A stretch of 64,000 bases of DNA from Bacteroides cutis (GCF_900241005.1 NZ_OEST01000005.1:124001-188000), one strand, 5' to 3'. Positions 45,699-56,242 are shown, numbered from the stretch's first letter. Notes: generated from the sequence alone by a model not told the origin. Numbers and translations: made by a program.

Positions 45699-47309
45699 TT
45701 ATTTTAGCCATCTAGGATCGCCAACTTTATCAATGATAAGATCTTCATTGGTGATAGTGAAGTTTCCATTTGCTTCATCTTTGAATTTGGGATCAACGAA
45801 CTTGGCTTCTACGCAGTTATCGTCTATAAATGCTTTAATTGTCTCATCACCACTTTTATATTGGATTATACCAGCATTTTTTGCATTATAGTAACGATTA
45901 TTACTAGCTGTGATATTTTTAGCTTCAATATATTTCTGATCGTTCAGATAACCGGAGAAGTTTGTAATCAGATTACTCTTCATTGTAACTTTTGCACCTG
46001 GGTATCTAACGTACATCAAGCGTTTGAAGGTCTTACTGGCACCGACAATGGTATTGTTTTCCAGTTTAATGGTGTATTCGGTAATTTCAGGATTCCATGG
46101 CTTCTTATCTGCATCTCCGTCAATACGAATGAATTCACGCGCTTTTACTTGAGAGCAATTGTAGATAGTATTGTTAGTTATTGTTAAAGCTTTGATGGAA
46201 CCTGATCTACTATCAAGAAAATCACCACCATCACAAGCTATGTCGTAGATTAGGTTATTGTTGATAGTGATGGCACTTACTGTTATAGGTTTAGCCGTAT
46301 TATTAATTACGAATAAACCTTCTTTGTAACCTCTGATTTCACAAGCTTCAACCTTTACTTCTTTAGCCGTAGTTCCATCTTCATACGAGAACATTCTCTT
46401 CACCTTAGCATTGTTTCCGTCCATAATGATGTTACGCATTGTAATACCTGAACCTTCAACCATATTGAATTTACCTACCAAAATCGGTTTATCTTTAAAG
46501 CGTTCACCTATGATCTGTACTTCTTTATCAACAATAACTTCATCAATATTGTAAGTGCCAGCTTGAACCAAAATGAGATTCTTGTTTGCAGTTGCTTCTA
46601 CGACTGCATCTTGCAAGGATTTTCCTTCTGGTGATACAACTATTGCGGTGGCTGGATCAATCAGCGTAGTAAATGTACGTATACCACAATTCTTTTCATT
46701 GTTGAGTAATTTAGCTGTATAACTGGTGTTACCTGCGAGTCCATTTACAGTGACATAACCGTTTTCAATATCTTGGCTTGAAATGGGTTGTTTTATGGTT
46801 TCACCCTTTTCTGGAGTTACTGTCACTTCGGTAAACGTTCTGTTTAATTCAAAGTATAGAGTAACTGATGAAGCTGTAAGATTATCTTCATCAACCTCTT
46901 TTAAAAGTTTTTCCGGATCTGTCTTGAAAAAAACACCATTCCATTTTGAGTTTTCAATCTTTTCACTTTTAGACATGATTCGGGCTGAATATTTGGTATC
47001 ACCTTCTAGTCCTGTAACATCATAGGGTAATTGATCCGCTGTGATATCAGTATAGGTACGTACTGGGGTACCTTGAAATGTTAGGCTATCATTGGCATAG
47101 ATTTCCAAGTCGTAGGACGATGCTTCGGAATTGACAGTCCAGTTTAAACGTACGTCAATGGTATTGTTAACCTTTGCTTCTAAACCGAATGGAGCGAATA
47201 AGTGATTATGTTCCAAATAGGTAATTTCCTCACTTTGGTCATCGCATGCTACTGTTAGGACTGTACATGCTAGTCCTAACAGGTATGTATATTTCTTGAA
47301 TTTATTCAT
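45699..47309 (-). CDS. surface lipoprotein, DUF4957/DUF5123-like, glycan-binding candidate
   Basis: 536 residues with a lipoprotein signal (cleavage before the Cys in TVACDDQ). Two fibronectin-III-like domains (about 35-215) precede a parallel beta-helix region (about 220-536; repeats such as TITNNTIYNCS and LENNTIVGASK) of the DUF4957/DUF5123 kind. It follows susC and susD in the position of SusE-like surface glycan-binding proteins. Beta-helix folds are common in pectin-active proteins, but no catalytic residues are recognised, so a binding role is more likely. Surface location is inferred from family and position. Confidence 0.75.
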   Translation of the reverse strand: MNKFKKYTYLLGLACTVLTVACDDQSEEITYLEHNHLFAPFGLEAKVNNTIDVRLNWTVNSEASSYDLEIYANDSLTFQGTPVRTYTDITADQLPYDVTGLEGDTKYSARIMSKSEKIENSKWNGVFFKTDPEKLLKEVDEDNLTASSVTLYFELNRTFTEVTVTPEKGETIKQPISSQDIENGYVTVNGLAGNTSYTAKLLNNEKNCGIRTFTTLIDPATAIVVSPEGKSLQDAVVEATANKNLILVQAGTYNIDEVIVDKEVQIIGERFKDKPILVGKFNMVEGSGITMRNIIMDGNNAKVKRMFSYEDGTTAKEVKVEACEIRGYKEGLFVINNTAKPITVSAITINNNLIYDIACDGGDFLDSRSGSIKALTITNNTIYNCSQVKAREFIRIDGDADKKPWNPEITEYTIKLENNTIVGASKTFKRLMYVRYPGAKVTMKSNLITNFSGYLNDQKYIEAKNITASNNRYYNAKNAGIIQYKSGDETIKAFIDDNCVEAKFVDPKFKDEANGNFTITNEDLIIDKVGDPRWLK

Positions 47310-47342
47310 GATAATCTTTTAATGTGTATGTTCAACAATATA

Positions 47343-49112
47343 TTAGTTGTTGGAAAGTGTACCGTTACTACTATCGACAAATGTCTGCCAGATAGGCCAG
47401 TATTGATTTTCATCAGGGTTCTTTTGATAAAGAGCATCAATTAAAGCATCAGGCAACTTCTCTGTGTTGATCCAAGTAACGTTTTCATAACCGGCAGGGG
47501 CAGTACCTGTTTCACCATGGTTTAATCCGTAGAAAAGTAAAGACTCTCCATCTGTATCAGTTTTATAGTAGAGTTTCTCAGGAAGATCATTATAAGGACT
47601 TTCACGTCTTGCCAATTTCTTCATTTTTTCTTTGGCTTCATCTAATTTTGTTTTCAACAAATTCCAGCGAATAAGATCCGCCTTTCTTAATGATTCTCCC
47701 GCAAATTCTAGTGCTCGCTGTTCAACGATTGCATTGAAGAAATCATTATGACTGGCTGTTGCTTGGTTCATGTATGCTGTTACTTTACTTGCAGGTAGAG
47801 CACGATCCAAAATGGGCTTTAAGTATTTTGCGGCATTTGCTGGATTACCATCTAATTCATTAATTGCTTCTGCCGCCATCAAGTAAACGTCTGCTAAACG
47901 CATATATTGCCAATTTACACCATCATCATTGGTGGAAGTTACGATACGGTTCATCCATTCGTATCGTAATTTTCCAAAACACCAACTTTTTAAACTACGT
48001 AGTTCTTGTTTGGCTTTTCCATCAACTAAATCTTTACCCCATTCGTAAGGTACACAAGTTATGTCACGGCGTATGTCTTGGATATCATAATCATAAAACA
48101 GATAAGGTAACGGACCATTGACACCCCCCTGAGCCTGTGACGTATATTGGTCAGCAACATTATGCTTTACACCAAATGTGTATAATACGCGACCACGTCC
48201 ACTTGCAAATGGTATTTCCCAAATAGATTCTCCACCAGCTGTAGTATTGTCCTGACACAGTTTCTTGAAATTTTCTTCAAATGTTCCTAACTGACAACCA
48301 CTGTTTTTGATGATATCCTCACATTCATTTTTTACGATAGTGTACATTTTATCAACACTCAATTCTGGATTAGTACTTCTACGTACACCATCTGCGCGCT
48401 GACTATATCCGGCTGCATAGAGTGCGATCCGGGCACGGAGTCCTTTTACGAAAGCTTTGTTGACACGCTCAGTACTTTTAGTAACATCTGAACCGTTTGG
48501 CCAAGGTACCATCTCAGCTGCATTGTCCAAATCGCTTAAAAGACGAAGATAGATCTCGTCTCTATCGGTTCTAGGAAGGTACACAGTTTCAGAACTATTG
48601 GGTTCAAAACGTGCGGGAACATCTCCCCAACCTTTAATCAAGTCAAGATAGAGTACAGCTCTTAAAGTAATGGCTTCACCTAAGAGTTGAGCAAAATCAG
48701 GATCTTCAAGATTTGAATGGTTTTTTAAGCCGCGTATGCATAAATTGGCACGTTCTATACCTTCATAAAATTTGGCCCAAGCATTATTGGCAGTATTCAT
48801 TTGAGTATTGGATGGACGGGCTGCATATGTACATAATTCGTATTTACCATCATCTGCGATTTTTGATGCGTCCATATTATTAATCCATTCGATATCGGAA
48901 TTTATTCCATAATAAGGAAGGAAACGACCACGATATGAGTTTGTCTCGCCAAAAGATTGATGAATACCCATTACGGCAGCTTCTGCCAATTCTTTTACAT
49001 TGAACAAATTAGGCTCTTCCATTGCAGATTGTGCTGGAGCATCCAAATCACAGGAGGTCATTATACCTGTCAATGAAAGGGATAACAGTGATATGTATAT
49101 AAATCTTTTCAT
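47343..49112 (-). CDS. SusD/RagB outer-membrane glycan-binding lipoprotein
   Basis: 589 residues, lipoprotein signal with Cys in MTSCDLDAP. SusD-type TPR-rich fold; recognisable pieces are RGRFLPYYG, LRAVLYLDLIKGWGDVP, YLPRTDRDEIYLRLLSDLDNA and FAGESLRKADLIRWNLL. It forms a lid over the SusC transporter and binds oligosaccharides at the cell surface. It is 22 bp after susC and 33 bp before the lipoprotein gene. Confidence 0.95.
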   Translation of the reverse strand: MKRFIYISLLSLSLTGIMTSCDLDAPAQSAMEEPNLFNVKELAEAAVMGIHQSFGETNSYRGRFLPYYGINSDIEWINNMDASKIADDGKYELCTYAARPSNTQMNTANNAWAKFYEGIERANLCIRGLKNHSNLEDPDFAQLLGEAITLRAVLYLDLIKGWGDVPARFEPNSSETVYLPRTDRDEIYLRLLSDLDNAAEMVPWPNGSDVTKSTERVNKAFVKGLRARIALYAAGYSQRADGVRRSTNPELSVDKMYTIVKNECEDIIKNSGCQLGTFEENFKKLCQDNTTAGGESIWEIPFASGRGRVLYTFGVKHNVADQYTSQAQGGVNGPLPYLFYDYDIQDIRRDITCVPYEWGKDLVDGKAKQELRSLKSWCFGKLRYEWMNRIVTSTNDDGVNWQYMRLADVYLMAAEAINELDGNPANAAKYLKPILDRALPASKVTAYMNQATASHNDFFNAIVEQRALEFAGESLRKADLIRWNLLKTKLDEAKEKMKKLARRESPYNDLPEKLYYKTDTDGESLLFYGLNHGETGTAPAGYENVTWINTEKLPDALIDALYQKNPDENQYWPIWQTFVDSSNGTLSNN

Positions 49113-49134
49113 ATTTGTCTTTCTTTTTATTAGT

Positions 49135-52100
49135 TTAGAAGTTTAAGTTAACACCTATAACAAATTGGCGGCTCTTGGGATATGCAGAGTAGTCAACCCC
49201 CGGAGTCAGATTTGTTTTGCGGACAGTTGAAACTTCTGGGTCATATCCTGAGTAATCTGTAATACAGAATAAGTTGTAACCTGTTACATAGAAACGCAGA
49301 TTCTGAATCTTTATTTTGTTCAACAGAGCTTTAGGTAAGGTATATCCTAATGTCAAAGTATTCAAGCGTAAGAATGATGCATCTTCAACAGCCCAATCGC
49401 TGAACACCATACGTGCGGTATAGGGTGACCACATGGTGGTGTTGGCATTCATTGCAGCTAGTTGGGCGGGATCATTACAAATTGTACCGTCAGCATTTAA
49501 ATTAGTCCAACGTTTTCCATCAGCCATATCTGAAATCAAATTACGATACTGGTATTTACCGGTTTGGGTAAATTCAATTTTGTTGGCATTATATACATCG
49601 TTGCCATAACTCCAGTTGAAATTTGCACTCAAATCAAAGCCATATGCACGAGCATTGATAGTAAAACCGCCTGTATGCAGAGGATTTGCGTCCCCAATGA
49701 TTTCACGGTCATCGGAAGTTACTTTGTTATCTTCACTACCGTCAAGATTTTGTAATTTCATCATACCGGGGCGTAAAGTTCCTACTACGGCAGATGCATC
49801 CACTACTCCATCTTTTAATATCCATTTTTTACTTGATGCATCGTAACCTTCAAAATCGCTTACCTCATAACGTCCAGCAGAACGGTAACCATACATTTTA
49901 CCTACAGAACCTCCTTTCGCAATCCAAAAATCGTAACCAATTTCAGAAGAAGCCCAATATGTTTCTGCTCCGAAGTCGTTCATGATGCCAAGATCTTTGA
50001 TTTCATTCTTGTTAAAACCAATGTTAGCGCTGAAGCTCAAACCGAAGTTTTTCTTTTCAATAGCTGTCCAGTTTAGAGTTGCTTCAATACCTTTGTTTTG
50101 AGTTTTGCCCATATTACGGTATTGGTAATCGTATCCTGTACCGGAAACTGGAAATTGGATTAACAAATCTTTAGTTGTATTTAAATAAGCTTCCACACTA
50201 CCATTAAGTTTACCACCCAGGACAGTGAAATCCATGCCAATATTACGGGTAATAGTAGTTTCCCATTTCAAATCAGGATTTGGCATTGTTTTAGAAGCTG
50301 CCCAGTAGTTACTGAAACCATTAATCCATGATGTGGCTGAAGATACATAATTTAAATTCATCTGCCCCGAAGGAATATTATTGTTTCCGGCAGTACCATA
50401 GCTGAAACGGAGTTTTAAATCATCTAACCAAGATTTGGTACCTTCCATAAATCTTTCGGAAGAAATACGCCATGCAACAGCAGCAGAGGGAAAATAACCC
50501 CACTGATTACCTGAAGCAAATTTGGAAGAACCATCGGCACGAAATGTTGCGCTAACCAGATACTTGCTTTCGAAGTCATAATTTACACGACCGAAATAAG
50601 ACAATAATTTATCATCTGGATTAATATAATTATCTATGGAGAAGGGTACTCCTTGTGAGGAGTATTTCCATGCATCTTGTGCTGTGAATGATTCAGGAAA
50701 ACCATGTATAATATCAGTTAATACTTTAGATTTAGTTATAATCCATTCGTGACCTACCATTGCATTCAAGTGATGACTATCTCCTTTAAATAATTTGGAG
50801 AAATCGTAACTGATAGTATTGGTATTACGGAACTTATGACGGTTCGTGTTCGCAAATTGCGCAGCGGGTTTTCCTTGATTAATGTCAGATGGTACGTTTT
50901 TGATATAATAGGTAGTCAGCCCCCAATAGCGTTGGTCACTGTTGCGATAATCGTCATAACCGACTTCTGTTTTGATTTTGAAATTCTTAAAGATCTCCCA
51001 ACCGAAGCTGGCTGCTACATTCAAGGTTTTACGTTCCTGTTCGCGATCATTGTCAGAGATAGCAGTTAATGGGTGATACAAGTTTCCTAAGTCATCATCA
51101 GAACTACCTGCAGAAGAATCCAGATTTGAAAGTGGAATTGGGGTATAAATTACAGAGTACTTCAAACGCTTGTCTGAGTCGTAAGTACTACTAACGTCAT
51201 TTGCACCACCTCCTTTGATATCAGTATCAGAGTAACGCGCGGAGAAGTCCAGTGTTACATTCTTCACAGGTTTAGTATTTAATTTCAAACTAAAGTTGTC
51301 ACGTTTGTAATTTGAGCCTTCCATGATAGCTTTATCATTCATATGGCTATAACTGAATGCATATTTGATTTTATCGCTACCACCATTGATATTTAAGTTA
51401 TGATTGAATGTATGACCTGTGCGGCCAAATGTTAAATCTTGCCAGTCATTATATGGAATATTGTCATACATATCCATATCGGTATAAGCTCCAAAATATT
51501 TCTCATATGAACTCAAGTCATCTGATTTAATAAGAGCTGCCAATTCATATTGCCATTTAGCATAATCTTTTGGAGAAAGTACATCCAGAGTCTTGGCAAT
51601 TTTTTTCCAGCTATAGTAAGCGTTATAACTAACGTTGACTTTTCCTTCTTTACCAGACTTCGTTGTTACCAAAATTACACCATTTGCACCACGTGAACCG
51701 TAGATAGCTGTAGAAGAGGCATCTTTCAGAACTGTGATATCTTCAATATCCGAAGCAGGAATATCGCTGATGGATTCCACAGGAAAACCGTCTACAATGA
51801 ACAATGGAGTGTTATCACCTGTGATTGAACCACCACCACGTACGCGAATTTTCATTTCAGCATCTGGTGAACCTTCTGTTGTGGTAATCTGTACACCTGC
51901 CATTTTGCCGGTCAAAGCTTCTGTGGCAGAAGCCACTGGAACAGCAGCCAGTACATCGGAACTGACCGTTGCTACAGAGCCTGTCAAGTCTTTACGCTTC
52001 ACAGTACCATATCCGATAACCACAACTTCTTCCAAAGCCTGTGCATCATCAGCTAAAACTACATTGATTGTTTTTTGTCCTTTTACTGCAATTTCTTGTG

Positions 52101-52359
52101 TGGTCATTCCCACATAAGAAATAACTAAGGTAGCATTAGAGGGAACACTGAGAGAGAAATTACCGTCGATATCGGTAATTGTACCGTTACTGGTATTACC
52201 TTTTTGTACTACGGAAGCACCAATAACGGTTTCTCCTGTTTTGTCTGTAACCGTACCCTTCACGGTTACATTCTGCGCTGATACGCTAAGCGATATCACT
52301 GCCAGTAATGATAGCAGAAATGCGCGCATGTTTTTCATTTTGTTAGACATCCTTTGCAT
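49135..52359 (-). CDS. SusC/RagA TonB-dependent outer-membrane transporter
   Basis: 1074 residues. Signal peptide, carboxypeptidase-regulatory-like domain (GTVTDKTGETVIGASV, about 35-110), the SusC signature EEVVVIGYGTVKRKDLTGSV (about 114-133), plug domain (VESISDIPASDIEDITVLKD, then GSRGANGVILVTTK) and a 22-strand barrel. It imports oligogalacturonides or related pectic oligomers with energy from TonB. Several Mets near the start (52359, 52350, 52338, 52329) leave the exact start open. Expression is likely activated by the HTCS. Confidence 0.95.
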   Translation of the reverse strand: MQRMSNKMKNMRAFLLSLLAVISLSVSAQNVTVKGTVTDKTGETVIGASVVQKGNTSNGTITDIDGNFSLSVPSNATLVISYVGMTTQEIAVKGQKTINVVLADDAQALEEVVVIGYGTVKRKDLTGSVATVSSDVLAAVPVASATEALTGKMAGVQITTTEGSPDAEMKIRVRGGGSITGDNTPLFIVDGFPVESISDIPASDIEDITVLKDASSTAIYGSRGANGVILVTTKSGKEGKVNVSYNAYYSWKKIAKTLDVLSPKDYAKWQYELAALIKSDDLSSYEKYFGAYTDMDMYDNIPYNDWQDLTFGRTGHTFNHNLNINGGSDKIKYAFSYSHMNDKAIMEGSNYKRDNFSLKLNTKPVKNVTLDFSARYSDTDIKGGGANDVSSTYDSDKRLKYSVIYTPIPLSNLDSSAGSSDDDLGNLYHPLTAISDNDREQERKTLNVAASFGWEIFKNFKIKTEVGYDDYRNSDQRYWGLTTYYIKNVPSDINQGKPAAQFANTNRHKFRNTNTISYDFSKLFKGDSHHLNAMVGHEWIITKSKVLTDIIHGFPESFTAQDAWKYSSQGVPFSIDNYINPDDKLLSYFGRVNYDFESKYLVSATFRADGSSKFASGNQWGYFPSAAVAWRISSERFMEGTKSWLDDLKLRFSYGTAGNNNIPSGQMNLNYVSSATSWINGFSNYWAASKTMPNPDLKWETTITRNIGMDFTVLGGKLNGSVEAYLNTTKDLLIQFPVSGTGYDYQYRNMGKTQNKGIEATLNWTAIEKKNFGLSFSANIGFNKNEIKDLGIMNDFGAETYWASSEIGYDFWIAKGGSVGKMYGYRSAGRYEVSDFEGYDASSKKWILKDGVVDASAVVGTLRPGMMKLQNLDGSEDNKVTSDDREIIGDANPLHTGGFTINARAYGFDLSANFNWSYGNDVYNANKIEFTQTGKYQYRNLISDMADGKRWTNLNADGTICNDPAQLAAMNANTTMWSPYTARMVFSDWAVEDASFLRLNTLTLGYTLPKALLNKIKIQNLRFYVTGYNLFCITDYSGYDPEVSTVRKTNLTPGVDYSAYPKSRQFVIGVNLNF

Positions 52360-52391
52360 GTTTATAAATTAAATAAGTGATTTTTTTCTTT

Positions 52392-52491
52392 AGTGTGTTC
52401 GTACACACTGTTAATTGTTTGATGCAAATGTATCGGAATGTAAAATATCAGTTGTGGAATATTTGTTCTTAGGCGTGTATTTTTTGTTTTC
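52392..52491 (-). promoter_or_regulatory. susC promoter with candidate HTCS operator and leader hairpin
   Basis: Minus-strand -7 TACATTTG (52432-52425). Exactly 21 nt upstream is a TCCAC unit (ending 52454), and 21 nt further a TACAC unit (52479-52475) within CAAAAAATACAC, a 12-mer shared with the GH28 promoter. There is no -33 box. In the leader, a 7-bp stem (52392-52398 with 52403-52409) can form. Confidence 0.6.
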
Positions 52492-52539
52492 TATATGGTA
52501 TTATAATGTTAAAGCCCGGTCTAATGATGTTATAAAGCA

Positions 52540-52577
52540 GAATATCCGGAGAAATGTATATTTTTCCCCGGATATTC
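52540..52577 (-). terminator. hairpin after the HAD phosphatase gene
   Basis: GAATATCCGG (52540-52549) pairs with CCGGATATTC (52568-52577). It lies 18 bp past the stop of the HAD gene and before the susC promoter; the T-run is weak. Confidence 0.5.
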
Positions 52578-52595
52578 CACATTAAAAAATAGTGA

Positions 52596-53249
52596 TTATT
52601 GATTAATGAGAGACAGAATATCCCCTGCTTTGTCTACGATGTAATTCGGATGAAAGCTTTCCAGTTCAGTACGTGGACGGAAGCCCCATGTAACCCCGCA
52701 GGAGGTGACACCGGCATTGAGTGCCGTTTGCATATCTACTCCGGAATCTCCTACGTAGAGTACACTCTCTTTTTCTACTTTAGTTATAGCAAGAATATCT
52801 TCCACGATGGTCGGATCCGGTTTCACGTTCACGCCCTCCCGCTGTCCAAATACAGCGATGAAACGAATGCCGGGGAAATAGTGGGCTATCAGCTTTTCGG
52901 TGGCCGCCTGGTACTTATTGGAAGCGACGGCTATATGCAATCCTTTTGCCTGCAATTGTTCCAGCAGCCCGGAAATGCCGGGGTAGGGACGGCTCTTGTC
53001 TGCATTGTGCACATCATAATAAGGAATAAATTCTGTACGTACACGCAACACATTTTCTTCACTTTTCTCTCCTTCGGGCAGGGCACGTTCAAACAGTTTA
53101 TTGATTCCGTTACCTACCATAAAATTATAGGCGGATTCTTCGTGTGTGGGATATCCCAATACATGCAGAGCATGGTTTGTACTTTGTGCCAAGTCGGCAA
53201 TGGTATTCAGTAATGTACCATCTAAATCAAATATTATCAGTCTTTTCAT
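52596..53249 (-). CDS. HAD hydrolase, phosphoglycolate phosphatase-like
   Basis: 217 residues. HAD motifs: FDLDGTLLNT (about 6-15, two catalytic Asp), AVASNK (motif II Ser about 109), KPDP (motif III Lys) and YVGDSGVDMQTALNAG (motif IV). The small helical cap is of the Gph/PGP type. Probably a soluble sugar- or glycolate-phosphate phosphatase. It stands between the two minus-strand parts of the pectin locus; whether it is part of that pathway is unclear. Confidence 0.85.
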   Translation of the reverse strand: MKRLIIFDLDGTLLNTIADLAQSTNHALHVLGYPTHEESAYNFMVGNGINKLFERALPEGEKSEENVLRVRTEFIPYYDVHNADKSRPYPGISGLLEQLQAKGLHIAVASNKYQAATEKLIAHYFPGIRFIAVFGQREGVNVKPDPTIVEDILAITKVEKESVLYVGDSGVDMQTALNAGVTSCGVTWGFRPRTELESFHPNYIVDKAGDILSLINQ

Positions 53250-53274
53250 ACGTTGTTCCTATTAATTCAATGCA

Positions 53275-53282
53275 AATATACG
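53275..53282 (-). promoter_or_regulatory. -7 box for the HAD gene
   Basis: TATATTTG on the minus strand, 26 nt upstream of the ATG at 53249; no operator-like TACAC at the set distance. Confidence 0.45.
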
Positions 53283-53308
53283 CATAAAAAGTGAGATAGA
53301 TACAGTAC

Positions 53309-56158
53309 TTATTTCTTGGTAATTCTGAACCAGTCTATATCTGCCCAACCTCCATCGTTGGTGACAATGGCAGGACGGGTACAGAACATTCCCACTTTAG
53401 TTCCGATCCATTTGCCTTCTTTAGCTTGGAAGGGCTGGCCGAGTGGTTGATACTGTTTTCCGTCGAGACTATAACTGAAGTTACACATCACCATGAGATC
53501 GTGTCCTCCTTCACTGCTTTTGATATTCTTTCCATCTGTACTGAATTTCACTCTCAGATAAATCGTATTATCTGCCAAATTCACGCTTCCATTTATTTGT
53601 TCTGGTTTGCCTTTGTCGGCATTCTGACAAGAAATCTGTGAAAGAACCAGTCCTTTATCTGTATTCTCTAAGATTAACCCGGCATAGTCCATTCCCATGA
53701 CAATCAGTCCGGTACGTTCACCTTTGTACTTCTGTATAGGTTTGAAGGTCAACTTCATGGTGGCCGTGAAATTACTGGAAGGGGTTTTCTGTAAAAGCAG
53801 ATTAGCTACATCCCACAGGTTTTTGTATTCTTTTACTACCGGATAAGAGTATAGACGTATAACACTTCGGTCGCCTGCGCTGTATGCCCACTTCTCATTG
53901 ATATTGGCATGCCATTGCCATTGCGGAGACAGCGTGTACCCGTCGAACTCGTCACTTTCCTGCGGAGTACAGATGGGATAACATTTGCCGACATCTGGTT
54001 TCTTATAGGTCAATACAGGTTCGCCACAGCCGTCACCGTCTTTATCAATACCGATAACAGGCCAGTCGTTCACCCACTTCATGGGTTGCAAGTGTACCAA
54101 TCGGCCATAAGCACCTACATCTTGAAAGTGTAGAAACCAGTCTTCACCGGTTACGGTATCCACCCATGCACCTTGGTGGGGACCGTTGATCGGGCTGTTT
54201 CCCTGTGCCATCACAGTTTTCCATTCGTAAGGACCGTATACATTTTTAGAACGAAGTACTACCTGCCACCCGGTAGGTACACCACCTGCCGGATGGAAAA
54301 TGTAGTAATAATCGCCCCGTTTGTAGAACTTCGGACCTTCGCAGGTTTCATGTGCCTCGTGACCATCGAAAATGATGCGTGAAGGAGTGATGGCCCGGGT
54401 TGCTTCGGCGTTCAGTTCACAGATGGCAATGACACTTTTCAGTTGTGCACGGCTACCGGCATAGGCATGTACCATGTATACTTTACCGTCTTCGTCCCAG
54501 AAGGGGCAAGTATCGATGATGCCTTTTCCCGGTTTTACTAGTACAGGTTTGGTCCACGGTCCACTCGGATCTTTGGCTTTTACCATGAAAGCACCTTGGT
54601 CGGGATCACCCCAGAAAATGTAGAACTCGCCATTATGGTGACGGATGGCCGGAGCCCATATACGATTACCGTGTTCCGGTCGTTCGGGCGTTTCGGTGGG
54701 AGTTAGTGCGTATGGTACGGCGGCACCTATGATAGTCCAATTCACAAGGTCTTTGGAATGTAGAATTTGGAGACCGGGCAGACAGTTGAAACTAGAAGAG
54801 GTTAGGTAGAAATCATCTCCTACGCGGCAGGCGTCAGGATCGGAGTAATCAGCATAGAGTACCGGATTTTTATATTTCCCGTTTCCCAAATCGGATACCC
54901 ATACTTCGGATACGTAATTTTTTTCTTGGGCTGTCAGTTGCTTTACATCCACAGGGTGTTCCAACTCTTCTTTCCAATCTCGCATATAAGCAAACCAGGC
55001 TTCCGGTGTGGGATAGCCAAATGTTTCCTTGCAGGAAGTGAACATTGTATAGTGATGGAAACGGTCGTTGCCCGGTGCAGATATAGTGTAGAGAAAGTTA
55101 TCTTTATCTTTCACTTCCTTACGAACGTATTTCTGCGGAATATAAGTGGCGATACCCACGGTTTCTTTGGCATATTTCACAGTATCATTTACGGGCCAGT
55201 GTCTTCCCCAGCTGCCTATCAATCCCATGTGATCGGAATCAGTGAGAGTCTCGTTACCCATAATATTTTGTACGCCGGTACAGAAAACTTCGTCTTTCAA
55301 CGGTTCATCGAAGAACGTTTCTACCAATAGGTCGCGATGGCCGGCATAGAGGATATAACGGTTGGTCATATTTAACTCTCTACCCTGATAATTCCAACCC
55401 TTTACTTCTATGTCGGTTACGGTACGGACGGGACCGTATGCAAGGATACGTTCAGTGCGAAAAGCTACCGGTTCTATATGGATAGCTTTATTTCCGTCCC
55501 AGCCTTTCAGAGTACCGATGCCACAGCTGTTTCCCACCATCAGCACATCATCTCCAAAACCTCGTGCCAGTTGTTCGTCGTTGGGGTAGAATTGGCTTTC
55601 TTTGATTTCCAGTCCCTTATGGAATTTCCCATAGGGATCCACGGTCTGTTTGGCATTGAAGTATACACGGTATGCCACAAGTTCGGACTCAAACATCGGA
55701 CCATGTCCGTATATCATATTATAGAAATTGGTGGTACCCGGTGCTGTGACCGACTGTATGGGAGCGTGTTTTTGTTTCATGGGCTCACGTACCAGTAGTT
55801 CGGCAAAAACACGTGTAGGATAATTTTTATCTGTCTTGGTAGAAGATAAGGTGACCGTGAGTTCTTTCTTACTCTGTGCAGGCATGTCGATGACGAATGC
55901 CAGTTCGTCGGCTTTCAGATCACCGTTCAAATCGTCCAACTGTGAAGGAACTTCTTTATTACCGTTCATTACTACAGCGGAACGTACCTGGAAACCGGGT
56001 TTCAGATCGTTGAGTTTCAGTACGACGGGGGCATCTGTTTTATCTTTGTTCCAAGTGTTACTGACTTCTATGGAAATTGTTCGGGTACTTGTTGGTGATT
56101 GTGCGGTAAGTGTACCTGTACATAGCAACAGGAAACCGGCTAAAAAGGTCGTTTTCAT
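53309..56158 (-). CDS. DUF4861 domain fused to GH43 glycosidase
   Basis: 949 residues, signal peptide (cleavage near LTAQS). The N-terminal about 400 residues match the DUF4861 type (parts such as RVFAELLVREP, FYNMIYGHGPMFESELVAYRVYF and NRYILYAGHRDLLVETFF). A five-bladed GH43 domain follows (about 420-740): YADYSDPDACRVGDDFYL with the general-base Asp, WAPAIRHHNGEFYIFWGDPD, GIIDTCPFWDEDGKVYM with the second Asp, and CEGPKFYKRGDYYYIFHPAGG with the acid Glu. A C-terminal concanavalin-like domain (about 760-949) completes it. GH43 enzymes usually cut arabinose or xylose side chains. DUF4861 function is not certain to me; an enzyme on uronides is possible. Confidence 0.85.
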   Translation of the reverse strand: MKTTFLAGFLLLCTGTLTAQSPTSTRTISIEVSNTWNKDKTDAPVVLKLNDLKPGFQVRSAVVMNGNKEVPSQLDDLNGDLKADELAFVIDMPAQSKKELTVTLSSTKTDKNYPTRVFAELLVREPMKQKHAPIQSVTAPGTTNFYNMIYGHGPMFESELVAYRVYFNAKQTVDPYGKFHKGLEIKESQFYPNDEQLARGFGDDVLMVGNSCGIGTLKGWDGNKAIHIEPVAFRTERILAYGPVRTVTDIEVKGWNYQGRELNMTNRYILYAGHRDLLVETFFDEPLKDEVFCTGVQNIMGNETLTDSDHMGLIGSWGRHWPVNDTVKYAKETVGIATYIPQKYVRKEVKDKDNFLYTISAPGNDRFHHYTMFTSCKETFGYPTPEAWFAYMRDWKEELEHPVDVKQLTAQEKNYVSEVWVSDLGNGKYKNPVLYADYSDPDACRVGDDFYLTSSSFNCLPGLQILHSKDLVNWTIIGAAVPYALTPTETPERPEHGNRIWAPAIRHHNGEFYIFWGDPDQGAFMVKAKDPSGPWTKPVLVKPGKGIIDTCPFWDEDGKVYMVHAYAGSRAQLKSVIAICELNAEATRAITPSRIIFDGHEAHETCEGPKFYKRGDYYYIFHPAGGVPTGWQVVLRSKNVYGPYEWKTVMAQGNSPINGPHQGAWVDTVTGEDWFLHFQDVGAYGRLVHLQPMKWVNDWPVIGIDKDGDGCGEPVLTYKKPDVGKCYPICTPQESDEFDGYTLSPQWQWHANINEKWAYSAGDRSVIRLYSYPVVKEYKNLWDVANLLLQKTPSSNFTATMKLTFKPIQKYKGERTGLIVMGMDYAGLILENTDKGLVLSQISCQNADKGKPEQINGSVNLADNTIYLRVKFSTDGKNIKSSEGGHDLMVMCNFSYSLDGKQYQPLGQPFQAKEGKWIGTKVGMFCTRPAIVTNDGGWADIDWFRITKK

Positions 56159-56186
56159 GACGTATTGTGTTTAATAGATGAAGATG

Positions 56187-56194
56187 CAAATTTA
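56187..56194 (-). promoter_or_regulatory. possible -7 box for the DUF4861-GH43 gene
   Basis: TAAATTTG on the minus strand, 29 nt before the ATG at 56158. The gene may also be read through from GH28, 84 bp upstream. Confidence 0.35.
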
Positions 56195-56242
56195 AGGTTT
56201 TTAATCTGCATTTCAAGAAAACTCTATGTTCTCTGTGATGAA

